From NCBI GenBank assembly GCA_945902075.1, contig CAMDMA010000016.1, positions 1-64,000 of the forward strand: a stretch of 64,000 bases of DNA, in the 5' to 3' direction. Shown one piece after another: positions 25,787 through 33,919 of this stretch (positions are counted from its first letter, which is position 1; each line of letters begins with the position of its first letter). Below the pieces are notes generated by a model, which searched no databases, was not told the origin of the DNA, and saw nothing but the letters and a program-made list of their open reading frames with translations. The DNA comes from Candidatus Kuenenia stuttgartensis (lineage in GTDB: Bacteria > Planctomycetota > Phycisphaerae > Phycisphaerales > SM1A02). Position numbers and translations under genes: made by a program.

Positions 25787-26620
25787 TTAGCCAACGATGT
25801 CGGGCAACTCAAACAGACCCTGTGTCAAGTTCACGGGCCCCGAGGCGGTGACGAGGACATCGGCCTCGTAGTGGACGCTCATCGAACCATCTGCAGTCAT
25901 CACCGGCCACTCGCGGCCATTCGAGCGGGTTTCTGAACTCGAAACTGCAATCATTGGCTCGACCGCAACAAGAAGTCCGGGCTTGATCAACTTCCAAGCT
26001 TCGGGCCATTCGCCGGGGTACGAAGGGACGACATTCGAAACGAAGGGCGGTGCATGCAATTCCGTGCCGTACCCGTGGCCTCCGAGGCCGCGCACGAGGC
26101 AGAAACGGCATTCTCCCTCAACGTAACCCTGCACTGCCTTCGCGAAGTCGATGAGCGGCCGACCAGGTTGAAGTGCGGCAACACCTCGTCGCAGCGACTC
26201 GACTCCGCACTTCATCAGTGCTTCGCCGATGGGATCACGCTCTTTGATCGCGTAGGTCCATGCTGCATCCCCGATCCAACCTTTGTGGCGCACACCGATA
26301 TCTACAGAGAGAAGATCTCCGCGCCGCAGCGGTGACGCGCGCATGTCGTGTGTGCCGTGAACAACGCATTGGTTTACCGACAGGCACGCGTGCGACGGAA
26401 ACGGCGGATGGCCACGGATGCGGTAGCCGACGAAGCAACTTGGCGCATCAAGCTCGGCAAGCGTCCGGCCAACGAACGCATCGACATCGGCGAGCGTGAG
26501 TCCTTCGCGCAGGTAATCGACGAGCCGCTCGTGGGTCTTGACGACGCACGCTGCGGCGCGGGTCGCGCCTTCGATGTCCGCGGATGACGTAACGAGCATG
26601 GGGCGCGGACTGTAGCCCAT
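25787..26620 (-). CDS. map: Type I methionine aminopeptidase
   Basis: A 277-residue metalloprotease that removes N-terminal Met from new proteins. The metal ligands are visible in the usual order: Asp in DIGVRHKGWIGDAAWTY (both Asp), His in GLGGHGYGTELHAPP, Glu in AVEPMIAV, and Glu in MSVHYEADVLVT. NQCVVHGTHD holds the conserved substrate-side His. Length fits type I enzymes. Start ATG at 26620; an ATG at 26599 is a possible alternative. It lies on the minus strand between prolyl oligopeptidase (downstream) and the repetitive Asn/Gly protein (upstream), with a terminator separating it from the latter, so it probably has its own promoter in a very short space or depends on read-through. Confidence 0.92.
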   Translation of the reverse strand: MGYSPRPMLVTSSADIEGATRAAACVVKTHERLVDYLREGLTLADVDAFVGRTLAELDAPSCFVGYRIRGHPPFPSHACLSVNQCVVHGTHDMRASPLRRGDLLSVDIGVRHKGWIGDAAWTYAIKERDPIGEALMKCGVESLRRGVAALQPGRPLIDFAKAVQGYVEGECRFCLVRGLGGHGYGTELHAPPFVSNVVPSYPGEWPEAWKLIKPGLLVAVEPMIAVSSSETRSNGREWPVMTADGSMSVHYEADVLVTASGPVNLTQGLFELPDIVG

Positions 26621-26628
26621 CCAACTCT

Positions 26629-26663
26629 AAAAAAGACGCTGCGCCGGAAACCTCCGGCGCAGC
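26629..26663 (-). terminator. Intrinsic terminator of the repetitive protein gene
   Basis: An 11-bp perfect stem (gctgcgccgga / tccggcgcagc, 26638-26663) with loop aacc. On the minus strand the stem is followed by GTC and six T residues (26629-26634). It ends 22 bp after the stop codon of the gene at 26685-27557 and confirms that this gene is read on the minus strand. Confidence 0.9.
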
Positions 26664-26684
26664 ATCGCGTGGTGGATGGCAGAT

Positions 26685-27557
26685 TTAGGCGACCGAGCGG
26701 ACCTTCATGGTCGGCGTGCAGGTACCTGTCGTTTCGTTCGAGCCACAGCAGCCGAAGCCGGAGTTGCTGAAGTTCGAAGTCGTGAAGTTGGGCGACGAGG
26801 TCGTTTGGGTGTTGCCCGCGGAAGGTGTCTCGGTTCCCGAGGTGTGCGTGGTTCCGGTGTTCGGCGTCCAGGCGTTGCCGCCGTTAAAACCGTTGAAACC
26901 GTTGAAGCCGGGGAACGAGTTCCACGGCGTGTTGTTTGAGCCCGTGTTCCAACCAGTGTTGTTCCAGCCCGTGTTGTTCCAGCCGTTGTTCGCTGTGAAG
27001 TTCGGCGTCCAACCGTTGAAGCCGTTGAAACCGTTGAAACCGTTGAAGCCGTTGAAGCCGGGGAACGAGTTCCACGGCGTGTTGTTTGAGCCCGTGTTCC
27101 AGCCCGTGTTGTTCCAACCGTTGTTCGCTGTGAAGTTCGGCGTCCAACCGTTGCCGCCGTTAAAGCCGTTGAAACCGTTGAAACCGTTGAAACCGGGGAA
27201 CGAGTTCCACGGCGTGTTGTTTGAGCCCGTGTTCCAACCAGTGTTGTTCCAGCCAGTGTTGTTCCAGCCGTTGTTCGCTGTGAAGTTCGGCGTCCAACCG
27301 TTGAAACCGTTGAAGCCGTTGAAACCGTTGAAGCCGGGGAACGAGTTCCACGGCGTGTTGTTTGAGCCGTTGGTCCAACCGGTGGTGCCGCCTTGGTACC
27401 CCGGAGTCCATCCGAACGGAGTCGGGCGGTTCCACGCGGTGTTCCAGCCAGACGAATTGGTGAAGCCGTTACCACCGCAGCAGTCGCTGCTTTCCGTACC
27501 GGGGCAGTTGTTGCAGGTTGTGAACGGCGACCAAGCTGAGAACGTCGGGTGGTACAT
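26685..27557 (-). CDS. Low-complexity Asn/Gly/Trp/Phe tandem-repeat protein
   Basis: A 290-residue protein made of tandem repeats. The N-terminus (MYHPTFSAWSPFTTCNNCPG) carries Cys pairs, including CNNC and DCCGG; there is no signal peptide. From about residue 64 to 220 follow four copies (45-50 residues each) of a unit that begins GSNNTPWNSFPGFNGFNGFN, continues WTPNFTANNGWNN and ends with TGWN steps. The C-terminus is Thr/Ser-rich and has a second Cys cluster (GFGCCGSN, TGTC). The minus-strand assignment rests on the terminator at 26629-26663 and on the Cys clusters; the opposite strand also stays open because the repeats contain no stops. I do not recognise a family. Composition resembles structural or adhesive repeat proteins, but that is only an analogy. 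Confidence 0.75.
   Translation of the reverse strand: MYHPTFSAWSPFTTCNNCPGTESSDCCGGNGFTNSSGWNTAWNRPTPFGWTPGYQGGTTGWTNGSNNTPWNSFPGFNGFNGFNGFNGWTPNFTANNGWNNTGWNNTGWNTGSNNTPWNSFPGFNGFNGFNGFNGGNGWTPNFTANNGWNNTGWNTGSNNTPWNSFPGFNGFNGFNGFNGFNGWTPNFTANNGWNNTGWNNTGWNTGSNNTPWNSFPGFNGFNGFNGGNAWTPNTGTTHTSGTETPSAGNTQTTSSPNFTTSNFSNSGFGCCGSNETTGTCTPTMKVRSVA
26886..27368. repeat. Large tandem repeat, 135-150 bp units, four copies with internal 9-bp steps
   Basis: Copies are marked by the conserved ccacggcgtgttgtttgagc block at 27348, 27207, 27072 and 26922 (spacings 141, 135 and 150 bp). The differences between copies are whole numbers of codons and reflect changing numbers of the internal 9-bp Phe-Asn-Gly step and 15-bp Asn-Asn-Thr-Gly-Trp step. 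Confidence 0.95.
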
Positions 27558-27747
27558 GAGGGATTTCGCTCCGTAGATCGTGTGGATTTCCAACCGACGC
27601 GCGTGGACCATCCGCGACGCGCCTGGCGTGAAGCACGGGATCGGATTCGTCGAGCGCGGACTTGTGCGGTGTTGGCGCGAAATACAGAAATGTTCGATTC
27701 GCGACGAGCGCGCTGCGCAAATATTGCGCGAATCCACGAGCGGGTGG

Positions 27748-29034
27748 TCAGTCGAGCGAGCGGACGACGAGTTCTTCAGCCACAAGTTCCCCAGCCACAA
27801 GTTCCCCAGCCACAAGCTTTCCACCGACGAGCGTCGCGCTCGGAGCAACGCTTCCCCACTCGTAGGCGAGGGCGCGTTCGTCGCATGTTGGGAGAATTGC
27901 GAGATCGGCGCGCTTCCCAACCTCAATCGATCCCGCGTGCCGTTGGATCTCAAGTGCGCAGGCAGCGTTCCAGGTTGCCGCAGTGATGGCTTCCGCATGA
28001 TCGAATCGATAGAACCGCGCAGCAAGCGCGATCGCAAGCGGCATGGAGGTCATCGGGCTTGACCCTGGATTCGAGTTCGTTGCGATCGCGACCGCGCCGC
28101 CTTGATCGACGAGCGCACGACCATCTGCAAAGCGCAGATCAAGCGAGAGCCCACAGCCGGGAAGCAGCACTGCAATCGACGGGCTGCGTGCCACGATTTC
28201 AAGGGCATCCTTTGATGTGGCTTCGAGGTGATCGACCGTGCGCGCGCCGAGTTCGATCGCATCCGCGAGGAAGCCGAGCTCGTTGAACTGGTCGACATGT
28301 GCGCGCAGCGGGCAGCCAAGGGCACGGGCGGCGTGAAAGAGTTGCCGCGCGCGGGTGCGACTCCACGCACCCTTCTCGCAATACACATCGCAAGGAATCG
28401 CGCCGAATGCGCGCACCACGGACGGCAGCATCTCTTGTTCGACAAGATCGCAATACACGTGTTCGTCGCCGTCGATTGCATGTGCGCCGAGAAACGTCGC
28501 TTGCACGATGCCAGGATCGTTCGCTGCGACCGCAGTGATGGCGCACAGCATGCGGAGCTCCGCATCGAGCGCGAGGCCGTAGCCGGACTTCACTTCGACG
28601 TGTGCCGTTCCGGTGGCACGCATGAGCGCAAGGCGCGCGCGAAGATTGCTCGCGAGCGTCTCGACCGTCGCATCGCGGACCGCACGAACGGTCGACATGA
28701 TGCCGCCACCCGCCGCGAGGATGTCAAGATACGGCGTGCCGGCGAGTCGCATTGCCATCTCGCCGTAGCGTTCGCCCGCGGAGCACGCGTGCGTGTGGCA
28801 ATCGATAAACGCCGGAAGAACGACGCGGCCGCTGAGGTTGACCACGCGGTCGGTTGGTCGACGGGGAGATTTTCCGGAAGTGTCGAGCGCAGAGATCATT
28901 CCGCGATCGATCACAATCTCGCCATCAGCGAGAATGCCGAGTTCGCGCATCGCCGCGCCGCGCCTCGGGCCGTCACCAGTGGCGGCGGAGGCGAGCGTCA
29001 GAATGCGTCCGTTTGTGAGGATCAGTCGGGACAT
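27748..29034 (-). CDS. hutI: Imidazolonepropionase (histidine degradation)
   Basis: A 428-residue amidohydrolase that opens the imidazolone ring to formiminoglutamate. It starts MSRLILTNGRIL with the family's N-terminal beta domain, then has the metal-binding DCHTHACSAGERYGEM motif, the HVEVKSGYGL segment, RAHVDQF, VDHLEA and the end motif IATNSNPGSSP, all typical of HutI. Length matches (about 400-420). The last ~20 residues are an extension of the type LVAGELVAGELVAEELVV, encoded by 15-bp repeats, not usual in the family. Other hut genes are not in this window. The gene diverges from the SixA-like phosphatase gene, with 89 bp between the start codons. Confidence 0.93.
   Translation of the reverse strand: MSRLILTNGRILTLASAATGDGPRRGAAMRELGILADGEIVIDRGMISALDTSGKSPRRPTDRVVNLSGRVVLPAFIDCHTHACSAGERYGEMAMRLAGTPYLDILAAGGGIMSTVRAVRDATVETLASNLRARLALMRATGTAHVEVKSGYGLALDAELRMLCAITAVAANDPGIVQATFLGAHAIDGDEHVYCDLVEQEMLPSVVRAFGAIPCDVYCEKGAWSRTRARQLFHAARALGCPLRAHVDQFNELGFLADAIELGARTVDHLEATSKDALEIVARSPSIAVLLPGCGLSLDLRFADGRALVDQGGAVAIATNSNPGSSPMTSMPLAIALAARFYRFDHAEAITAATWNAACALEIQRHAGSIEVGKRADLAILPTCDERALAYEWGSVAPSATLVGGKLVAGELVAGELVAEELVVRSLD
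27766..27825. repeat. In-frame tandem repeat at the hutI 3' end, 15-bp unit, about four copies
   Basis: Copies of cacaagttccccagc (two exact at 27781 and 27796, two degenerate at 27766 and 27811) encode the LVAGE-type pentapeptide extension at the C-terminus of imidazolonepropionase. Confidence 0.9.
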
Positions 29035-29123
29035 CGCTTGCGGATTGTCGCATGAACGGTGAAACGCGTTACGGTGCGCACGGTCATCGCTTCGCGGGCT
29101 GCATTTTCGAGGGAGTATTTTCG

Positions 29124-29822
29124 ATGGACCTGATTCTCGTCCGCCACGCGCGTGCTTTCGATCGCGACGCGTCGGCCTGGCCGGATGACTCGCGCCGACC
29201 ACTCACCGCAGAGGGGCGGGAAGAGTTTGTTCGGCTCGCAAAGCGGCTTCGGCGCATCTATCCAACGGTGGATCTGCTTGAATCAAGTTCGTATACCCGC
29301 GCCTGGCAAACAGCACAGCTCCTCGCCGAGCACGCCGGATGGCCAAAGCCGTCGCGGCTTGAGCGGCTTGAGGGAAACAACGCAAGCGGCTCCGCGAACG
29401 GCGCTTCGGCTGAGGCGGTCCAGTTGGAATCGCTCCTTCGCACCGTCCGTGCCCTTCGTGGAATCGGCGCGGTGGCGTGGGTCGGACATGAGCCGCTTCT
29501 CTCGCGCTTCGCCTCGCAGCTCCTCGCAGGTTCGCCAGGCGCCGTACGTATTGCTTTCAAGAAAGGCGCTGCGATCGCGCTCCGGCTTCCAGAAACTCAC
29601 AATCACGATGAGCACGATGAGCACGATGAGCACGATGAGCACGATGAGCACGATGAGCACGATGAGCACGATGCCGAACGAGCTCGGGCGGGCAGAGGTC
29701 ATGAACCCCCGATGAACGCAGCGCACAACGCAGCCTCCACGCTCCGCGCAGACTTGCTCTGGATGGCAACCCCCGCCATGGCCCGCGCGAAGCGGGGGGG
29801 CAAGCGCGGCGGCAGGAAATAG
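29124..29822 (+). CDS. SixA-like phosphohistidine phosphatase with His-Asp-Glu repeat tail
   Basis: A 232-residue histidine-phosphatase-superfamily protein. Catalytic features: LVRHARAF (RH motif, residues ~5-9), SSSYTRAWQTAQ (Arg of the phosphate pocket) and VGHEPLLSR (second His). The closest match is SixA, which removes phosphate from phosphohistidine in HPt domains; normal SixA is about 160 residues. Here the core ends near residue 160 and is followed by seven copies of His-Asp-Glu, then a short Arg/Ala-rich tail whose last codons lie in a 21-bp repeat array. The acidic His-rich stretch could bind metal ions, which is inference. ATG 29124 is used; the frame opens further up at 29052. Confidence 0.85.
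   Translation: MDLILVRHARAFDRDASAWPDDSRRPLTAEGREEFVRLAKRLRRIYPTVDLLESSSYTRAWQTAQLLAEHAGWPKPSRLERLEGNNASGSANGASAEAVQLESLLRTVRALRGIGAVAWVGHEPLLSRFASQLLAGSPGAVRIAFKKGAAIALRLPETHNHDEHDEHDEHDEHDEHDEHDEHDAERARAGRGHEPPMNAAHNAASTLRADLLWMATPAMARAKRGGKRGGRK
29604..29666. repeat. In-frame tandem repeat, 9-bp unit, seven copies
   Basis: Seven exact copies of cacgatgag, coding for His-Asp-Glu, plus a partial eighth copy. Confidence 0.98.
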
Positions 29823-29908
29823 AAGCGCGGCGGCAGGAAATAGAAGCGCGGCGGCAGGAAATAGAAGCGCTGCGGCAGGAGATAAACGCGCGGCGGCAGG
29901 AAACGGCC
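29804..29908. repeat. Tandem repeat, 21-bp unit, five copies, spanning a stop codon
   Basis: Five copies of gcgcggcggcaggaaatagaa or variants start inside the last codons of the SixA-like gene and run past its TAG into the convergent gap before the STAS gene. Copies two and three carry the same stop codon in the same frame. Confidence 0.97.
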
Positions 29909-29923
29909 GCGCTGCGCTTTCGT

Positions 29924-30304
29924 TCACTTCAACAACAGTGCGTCAAGCTCGCGTTGGTCCTTCGCGAAGGAATAGAGCTTGTCGATCTTCATCATGGCAA
30001 ACAGCGCAAGAAGTTCCTTTGGCGTTCCGTAGAGGACGGACTTCGCGCCGGAGGCGGCGGCTTTGTGTCGCAGTGCGATGCAGATTCCAAGGCCCATCGA
30101 TGACATGAAAGTGACCGACTGCAGGTCGATGATGAAGTGCTTCATCGACTTTCCGGCTTCACGAATGTAGGGTTCAACCTCTTGGCTGATGATCGGCGAC
30201 TCGCGCTGGCCAACTTGAGGGCCGACGAACTTCACATAGAGCAGCGTCGGTTGGAGGTTGATGTCGACGAGTGTGGTCTTCTTTGTGGGAGGCAATGCGC
30301 TCAT
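29924..30304 (-). CDS. STAS-domain protein (anti-anti-sigma factor-like)
   Basis: A 126-residue single STAS domain, as in SpoIIAA/RsbV, which bind and titrate anti-sigma kinases. The conserved phosphorylation loop is recognisable as DLQSVTFMSSMGLG (residues ~65-78), where a Ser after the Met is the candidate phosphosite; a final ALFAMMKIDKLYSF helix is also typical. It lies 12 bp after the stop of the ChaN-like lipoprotein gene on the same strand, so the two are probably one operon. No cognate anti-sigma kinase gene is in the window. The ATG at 30304 is preferred over a GTG at 30313. Confidence 0.85.
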   Translation of the reverse strand: MSALPPTKKTTLVDINLQPTLLYVKFVGPQVGQRESPIISQEVEPYIREAGKSMKHFIIDLQSVTFMSSMGLGICIALRHKAAASGAKSVLYGTPKELLALFAMMKIDKLYSFAKDQRELDALLLK

Positions 30305-30316
30305 GGGGAGCACAGT

Positions 30317-31432
30317 CTAACGCGTGGGCGGAGCCGCTGAATTGGCCGGTTTTTCGGTGGTCGTATCCGGCTTCGCGGGAGCGGAGTCGACTTCCGGCTT
30401 CTTTCGCTCGACCGGGAATCCGTAGATCACCACATCGGCCGCGTTGCGATCCTCGTCCCGAAGACGTTGGCTCGACGCGTCGATCACGGTGACGGTCAAC
30501 ACCTTCGCCATCGGCTTCCGCGCCTCGAATTGCAGTACTGTTCCGCCGTCGCGCTCGATATGAAAGCAGCCTGCACAGAGCACGACCTTCGGTGCTCCTC
30601 GTTCGAGAGCATTCGCGGCGGATGTTCCCATGGTGCCATCCCAGGTGGACTGCGAGAGAAAGATCGTATCGAGGCGCGTACGCGCGTCCTCGGAGAATGC
30701 GCCATCGCTCTCGAAGTCACTGTCAGACGACATGATCTCCCGGAATCGCGACTGGTACGCGGCCCAGCGTTCATTCCAATCTCCAGTCACAAGTGGCAAC
30801 CGCTCGGTGACCGGAAGGTCGTACAACGCGCGATCACTCGATGCATTCGCGGCGAGGGCGTCGTGGCCTTCTTCTCGTGCGCGGCGCACGAACTCGCGTG
30901 GCGCGTTCGCAGCAACGACCGGCGAACCCGTTTCCCGTGCAGCATCGATCATGGGCTGAAAAAATGGAACCCAAGTGTCCTTGCCTGCCCAGTTTCGACT
31001 CTCGGTCGCGTCGATGAATGCATCGGCCGTGATTTCGCCGCGCAGATATTGGTCGACCATCAACTGCTCGTCGCGCTCGAGATGTTCAAGTGCGAGCGCG
31101 GTGCCCGGGTAACCCGCATTGAGGTCTTCGAAGATCGCGAGTTGGACGGCGTGCGCAGTCGGGTCGTCGTGCCGCTCCCCAATAAACACAGCATCGGCCC
31201 ACGATGCGCTCGCCATCACATCCGCCCAGCCGAGGCTTCGGCCGGTTGAACCTTCAAACATCGACAGCGCTCGCGGCGCGTTGCCCTCGTTCGGCAGAAT
31301 CGCGCCCGATGGTTCGGTGAGTGCGGGATCGCCTGCAAAATAGCGGGTGCAGGATGGCATCATCGCGAGCGTCGCAAGAACCATCGGCAGAAGCGCGGAC
31401 GTGGACGAGTGGCGGCGGGGACGGGCGGTCAT
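30317..31432 (-). CDS. ChaN-like haem-binding lipoprotein
   Basis: A 371-residue protein with a lipoprotein signal peptide (MTARPRRHSSTSALLPMVLA then lipobox ending in SC, Cys ~28). The mature part contains the ChaN/DUF399 signature: VFIGERHDDPTAHAVQ (~residues 81-96), LALEHLERDEQLMVDQYL, and a late AGCFHIERDGG segment with a conserved His. ChaN of Campylobacter binds a pair of haem groups and is thought to take part in iron uptake; the role here is inferred from that. The C-terminal 25 residues are Lys/Pro/Thr-rich. It is upstream of and probably co-transcribed with the STAS gene, and diverges from the zinc carboxypeptidase gene. Confidence 0.8.
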   Translation of the reverse strand: MTARPRRHSSTSALLPMVLATLAMMPSCTRYFAGDPALTEPSGAILPNEGNAPRALSMFEGSTGRSLGWADVMASASWADAVFIGERHDDPTAHAVQLAIFEDLNAGYPGTALALEHLERDEQLMVDQYLRGEITADAFIDATESRNWAGKDTWVPFFQPMIDAARETGSPVVAANAPREFVRRAREEGHDALAANASSDRALYDLPVTERLPLVTGDWNERWAAYQSRFREIMSSDSDFESDGAFSEDARTRLDTIFLSQSTWDGTMGTSAANALERGAPKVVLCAGCFHIERDGGTVLQFEARKPMAKVLTVTVIDASSQRLRDEDRNAADVVIYGFPVERKKPEVDSAPAKPDTTTEKPANSAAPPTR

Positions 31433-31533
31433 GAGTCTGCGCGAGTGTACCCGGGCGGGTCGACCTTGAAGAACTTCTTCGAAGGTCACGGACAACACTT
31501 GCGACGGTTCGCTTGACGCGCCAAACTGAGGCC

Positions 31534-33852
31534 ATGCCACTCTTCCGGAGTACCCGATTCTTTGTACGCGCCGGTCGTCTCATTGAACGCGCGTGCAAGT
31601 TGGCGGCGATCACCGCATCGCTGGCGCTCGCGCCGTTGGCTCCGGCAAACGTGCCTGCATGCGTCGATATCGATGCGCCCGTTTTTCATGATGGCCGCGC
31701 GGTGGTTCGCGCGATGATTCGCTCGGCGCGTGACTTGCGCACGCTCTTCGTGCTCTCGAAGGATGTACTCAGTCATCGCCTCGACTACGGGCCCGCAGAT
31801 TTCATCCTCGATTCGAGTGCACTCGAGGCGCTTGTTGCAAGCGGTATTCCTCACGAGATTCTCGTCGGCGACCTTGGCCCGTTACTCCGCGCTGATTTCG
31901 CATCGCGCACGGCGCGCACAGAAGGTGGCGTTGCAGCCGGAGATTTCTTCGCCGCATTTCGGACGCTTGATGAAATCAACGCCCAACTCGATGCGTACGC
32001 CGCACAGCGACCGGACCTGGTGACCCCATTTACGATTGGCACCTCGCTTGAGGGTCGTCCGATTCGCGGCATTCGGATCACCAAGGCGTCCTCCGGTAGC
32101 CCGGGTGTTCTTTTCAATGCCACGCAGCACGCGCGCGAGTGGGGCGCGACGACCACGGCGCTGTACATCGCAGATCGACTCATCGCGGGCGAGGGTGTCG
32201 ATGCGCGCGTGACAGCGTTGCTCGCGCGCGCATGGGTCGATGTGATTCCCGTGGTCAACCCTGATGGCTACGTTTATACATGGACCACGAATCGGCTTTG
32301 GCGAAAGAATCGTCGGAACAATGGCGACGGAAGTTTCGGTGTCGATCTGAATCGCAACTGGTCGTTTCAGTGGGGAACGGGCGGATCAAGCGCGGTTGGG
32401 AGTGATGAGACATTCCGTGGTCCCGCGCCGTTCACCGAGCCTGAAAGCGCAGCGATGCGCGATTACTTCATCGCCAACACGACGCTCGCGGGTCACATCG
32501 ATTTTCACGCCTACAGCCAACTTGTGCTTTCGCCTTGGGGCTACACCACGACGCCGCCGACGAACAACGCAACGTTCCAGGCGCTTGGTCAGGAGATGCG
32601 CGAAGCAATTTTTCGCACCAACGGCGTGGGGTACACCGTCGGGCCGATCGCATCGACGCTTTACATCGCGAGCGGAAGTTCGGTCGACCATGCGTTTGGG
32701 CAGCACGGAGTTCCGAGTTTCACGATCGAGGTACGCGATACCGGCTCGTACGGTTTCGTGATGCCCGCGGGTGAGATCATTCCGAATGCGAGCGAGAACT
32801 ATGCAGCTGCGCTCGAACTCGCTGATGCGACGGTCGACGGTGCGGTGGTTCGCATTCCTGGCGGCGCTCCAACATCCATTGATTTCGGTACACCGGTGTC
32901 GGTTGAGGCGGAAGTGTCAGCAATTCGCGGAACACTTCTCTCTGGCGGCGTGACGCTGCACGCGCGTGTAGGGGGATCGGGTCGATTTACGCAAACTGTG
33001 ATGAGCGAAGCGACGCTCGGGCAATTCGTCGCGCCGCTCGTGAATGCTCCATGCGGCGCGACGATTGAGTGGTACATCACGGCGGCCACGACGGTTGGTG
33101 TGGGTCGCTTTCCGCGCGCGGCAGGCACCTTCCTTCGCACCAAAGTGATCGATGTGCGGTTGACCTTTGTCGATACGTTCGAGACGAACAATGGATGGAC
33201 TGTCGGTGCGACCAGTGACAATGCTGCCGCCGGACAGTGGACGCGCGTAGACCCTGTCGGCACGATCGCGCAGCCGGAGAGCGATTCGCTCGACGCAGGA
33301 ACGCTCTGCTTTGTCACTGGACAAGGGGTGATCGGTGGGGCGGCCGGTGCGTCCGATGTGGACGCTGGCGTGACGACGCTCCTCTCACCGATTCTTGATG
33401 CGCGCGACGCAGACACGATGGTCGTTTATCGCCGCTGGTACTCGAACAATCTTGGCGGCGCACCAAACACGGATTCGATGCCGATTTCGATTTCGTCGGA
33501 TGGTGGACTGACATGGACGATCCTCGAGGATGTTGTTGAAAATGCAGGGGTATGGGTCGAGCGCCGTTTTCGAGTCGCCGACTTTGTTGCGCCCAGCGCA
33601 ACCGTGCAGCTTCGTTTTCAGGCGCGCGATCTCGCGACTGGTTCGCTCGTCGAGGCCGGCGTCGATTTCGTCCGTCTCGAAACTGCGGCGTGTCCGAAAA
33701 ATCCATCCGATATCAACGGTGACGGTCGTGTGGATGCAGCGGATCTCTCCGAGCTCCTCAACGCTTGGGGCGCTGCAGGCGCGACCGATGTCGATGGGAG
33801 CGGAACGACCGATGCCGCCGATCTCTCCGTCGTCCTCAGCAATTGGGGTTGA
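31534..33852 (+). CDS. Secreted M14 zinc carboxypeptidase with C-terminal dockerin repeats
   Basis: A 772-residue exported protein. After a signal-like N-terminus (SLALAPLAPANVPA) and a propeptide-like stretch, the M14 domain (~residues 150-430) shows the zinc ligands His and Glu in QHAREW (~197), His in HIDFHAYSQL (~323), substrate-binding NRNWSFQWG and the catalytic Glu in FTIEVRDTG (~398). Next are two beta-sandwich-like regions, and the last ~45 residues hold two dockerin-type calcium repeats (INGDGRVDAADLSELLNAWG and DVDGSGTTDAADLSVVLSNWG less its last residue). It should degrade peptides from the C-terminus outside the cell. ATG at 31534 is used; a TTG lies at 31513. Confidence 0.9.
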   Translation: MPLFRSTRFFVRAGRLIERACKLAAITASLALAPLAPANVPACVDIDAPVFHDGRAVVRAMIRSARDLRTLFVLSKDVLSHRLDYGPADFILDSSALEALVASGIPHEILVGDLGPLLRADFASRTARTEGGVAAGDFFAAFRTLDEINAQLDAYAAQRPDLVTPFTIGTSLEGRPIRGIRITKASSGSPGVLFNATQHAREWGATTTALYIADRLIAGEGVDARVTALLARAWVDVIPVVNPDGYVYTWTTNRLWRKNRRNNGDGSFGVDLNRNWSFQWGTGGSSAVGSDETFRGPAPFTEPESAAMRDYFIANTTLAGHIDFHAYSQLVLSPWGYTTTPPTNNATFQALGQEMREAIFRTNGVGYTVGPIASTLYIASGSSVDHAFGQHGVPSFTIEVRDTGSYGFVMPAGEIIPNASENYAAALELADATVDGAVVRIPGGAPTSIDFGTPVSVEAEVSAIRGTLLSGGVTLHARVGGSGRFTQTVMSEATLGQFVAPLVNAPCGATIEWYITAATTVGVGRFPRAAGTFLRTKVIDVRLTFVDTFETNNGWTVGATSDNAAAGQWTRVDPVGTIAQPESDSLDAGTLCFVTGQGVIGGAAGASDVDAGVTTLLSPILDARDADTMVVYRRWYSNNLGGAPNTDSMPISISSDGGLTWTILEDVVENAGVWVERRFRVADFVAPSATVQLRFQARDLATGSLVEAGVDFVRLETAACPKNPSDINGDGRVDAADLSELLNAWGAAGATDVDGSGTTDAADLSVVLSNWG

Positions 33853-33919
33853 GGTGGAATGGTGCGGGTTGTTCGGATGAGAGGAATCGCGCGGTTTCGC
33901 GCGGCTTCTCGATACATCG

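Noticed and set aside
26707-27576. Plus-strand frame made of Pro-Leu-Lys-Pro and Phe-Gln-Pro-Val repeats
   Set aside because: It is the antisense of the Asn/Gly repeat protein; the repeat lacks stops in both directions, but the terminator and Cys clusters favour the minus strand.
28228-29055. 275-residue plus-strand open frame
   Set aside because: Antisense to hutI, whose catalytic motifs are complete on the minus strand.
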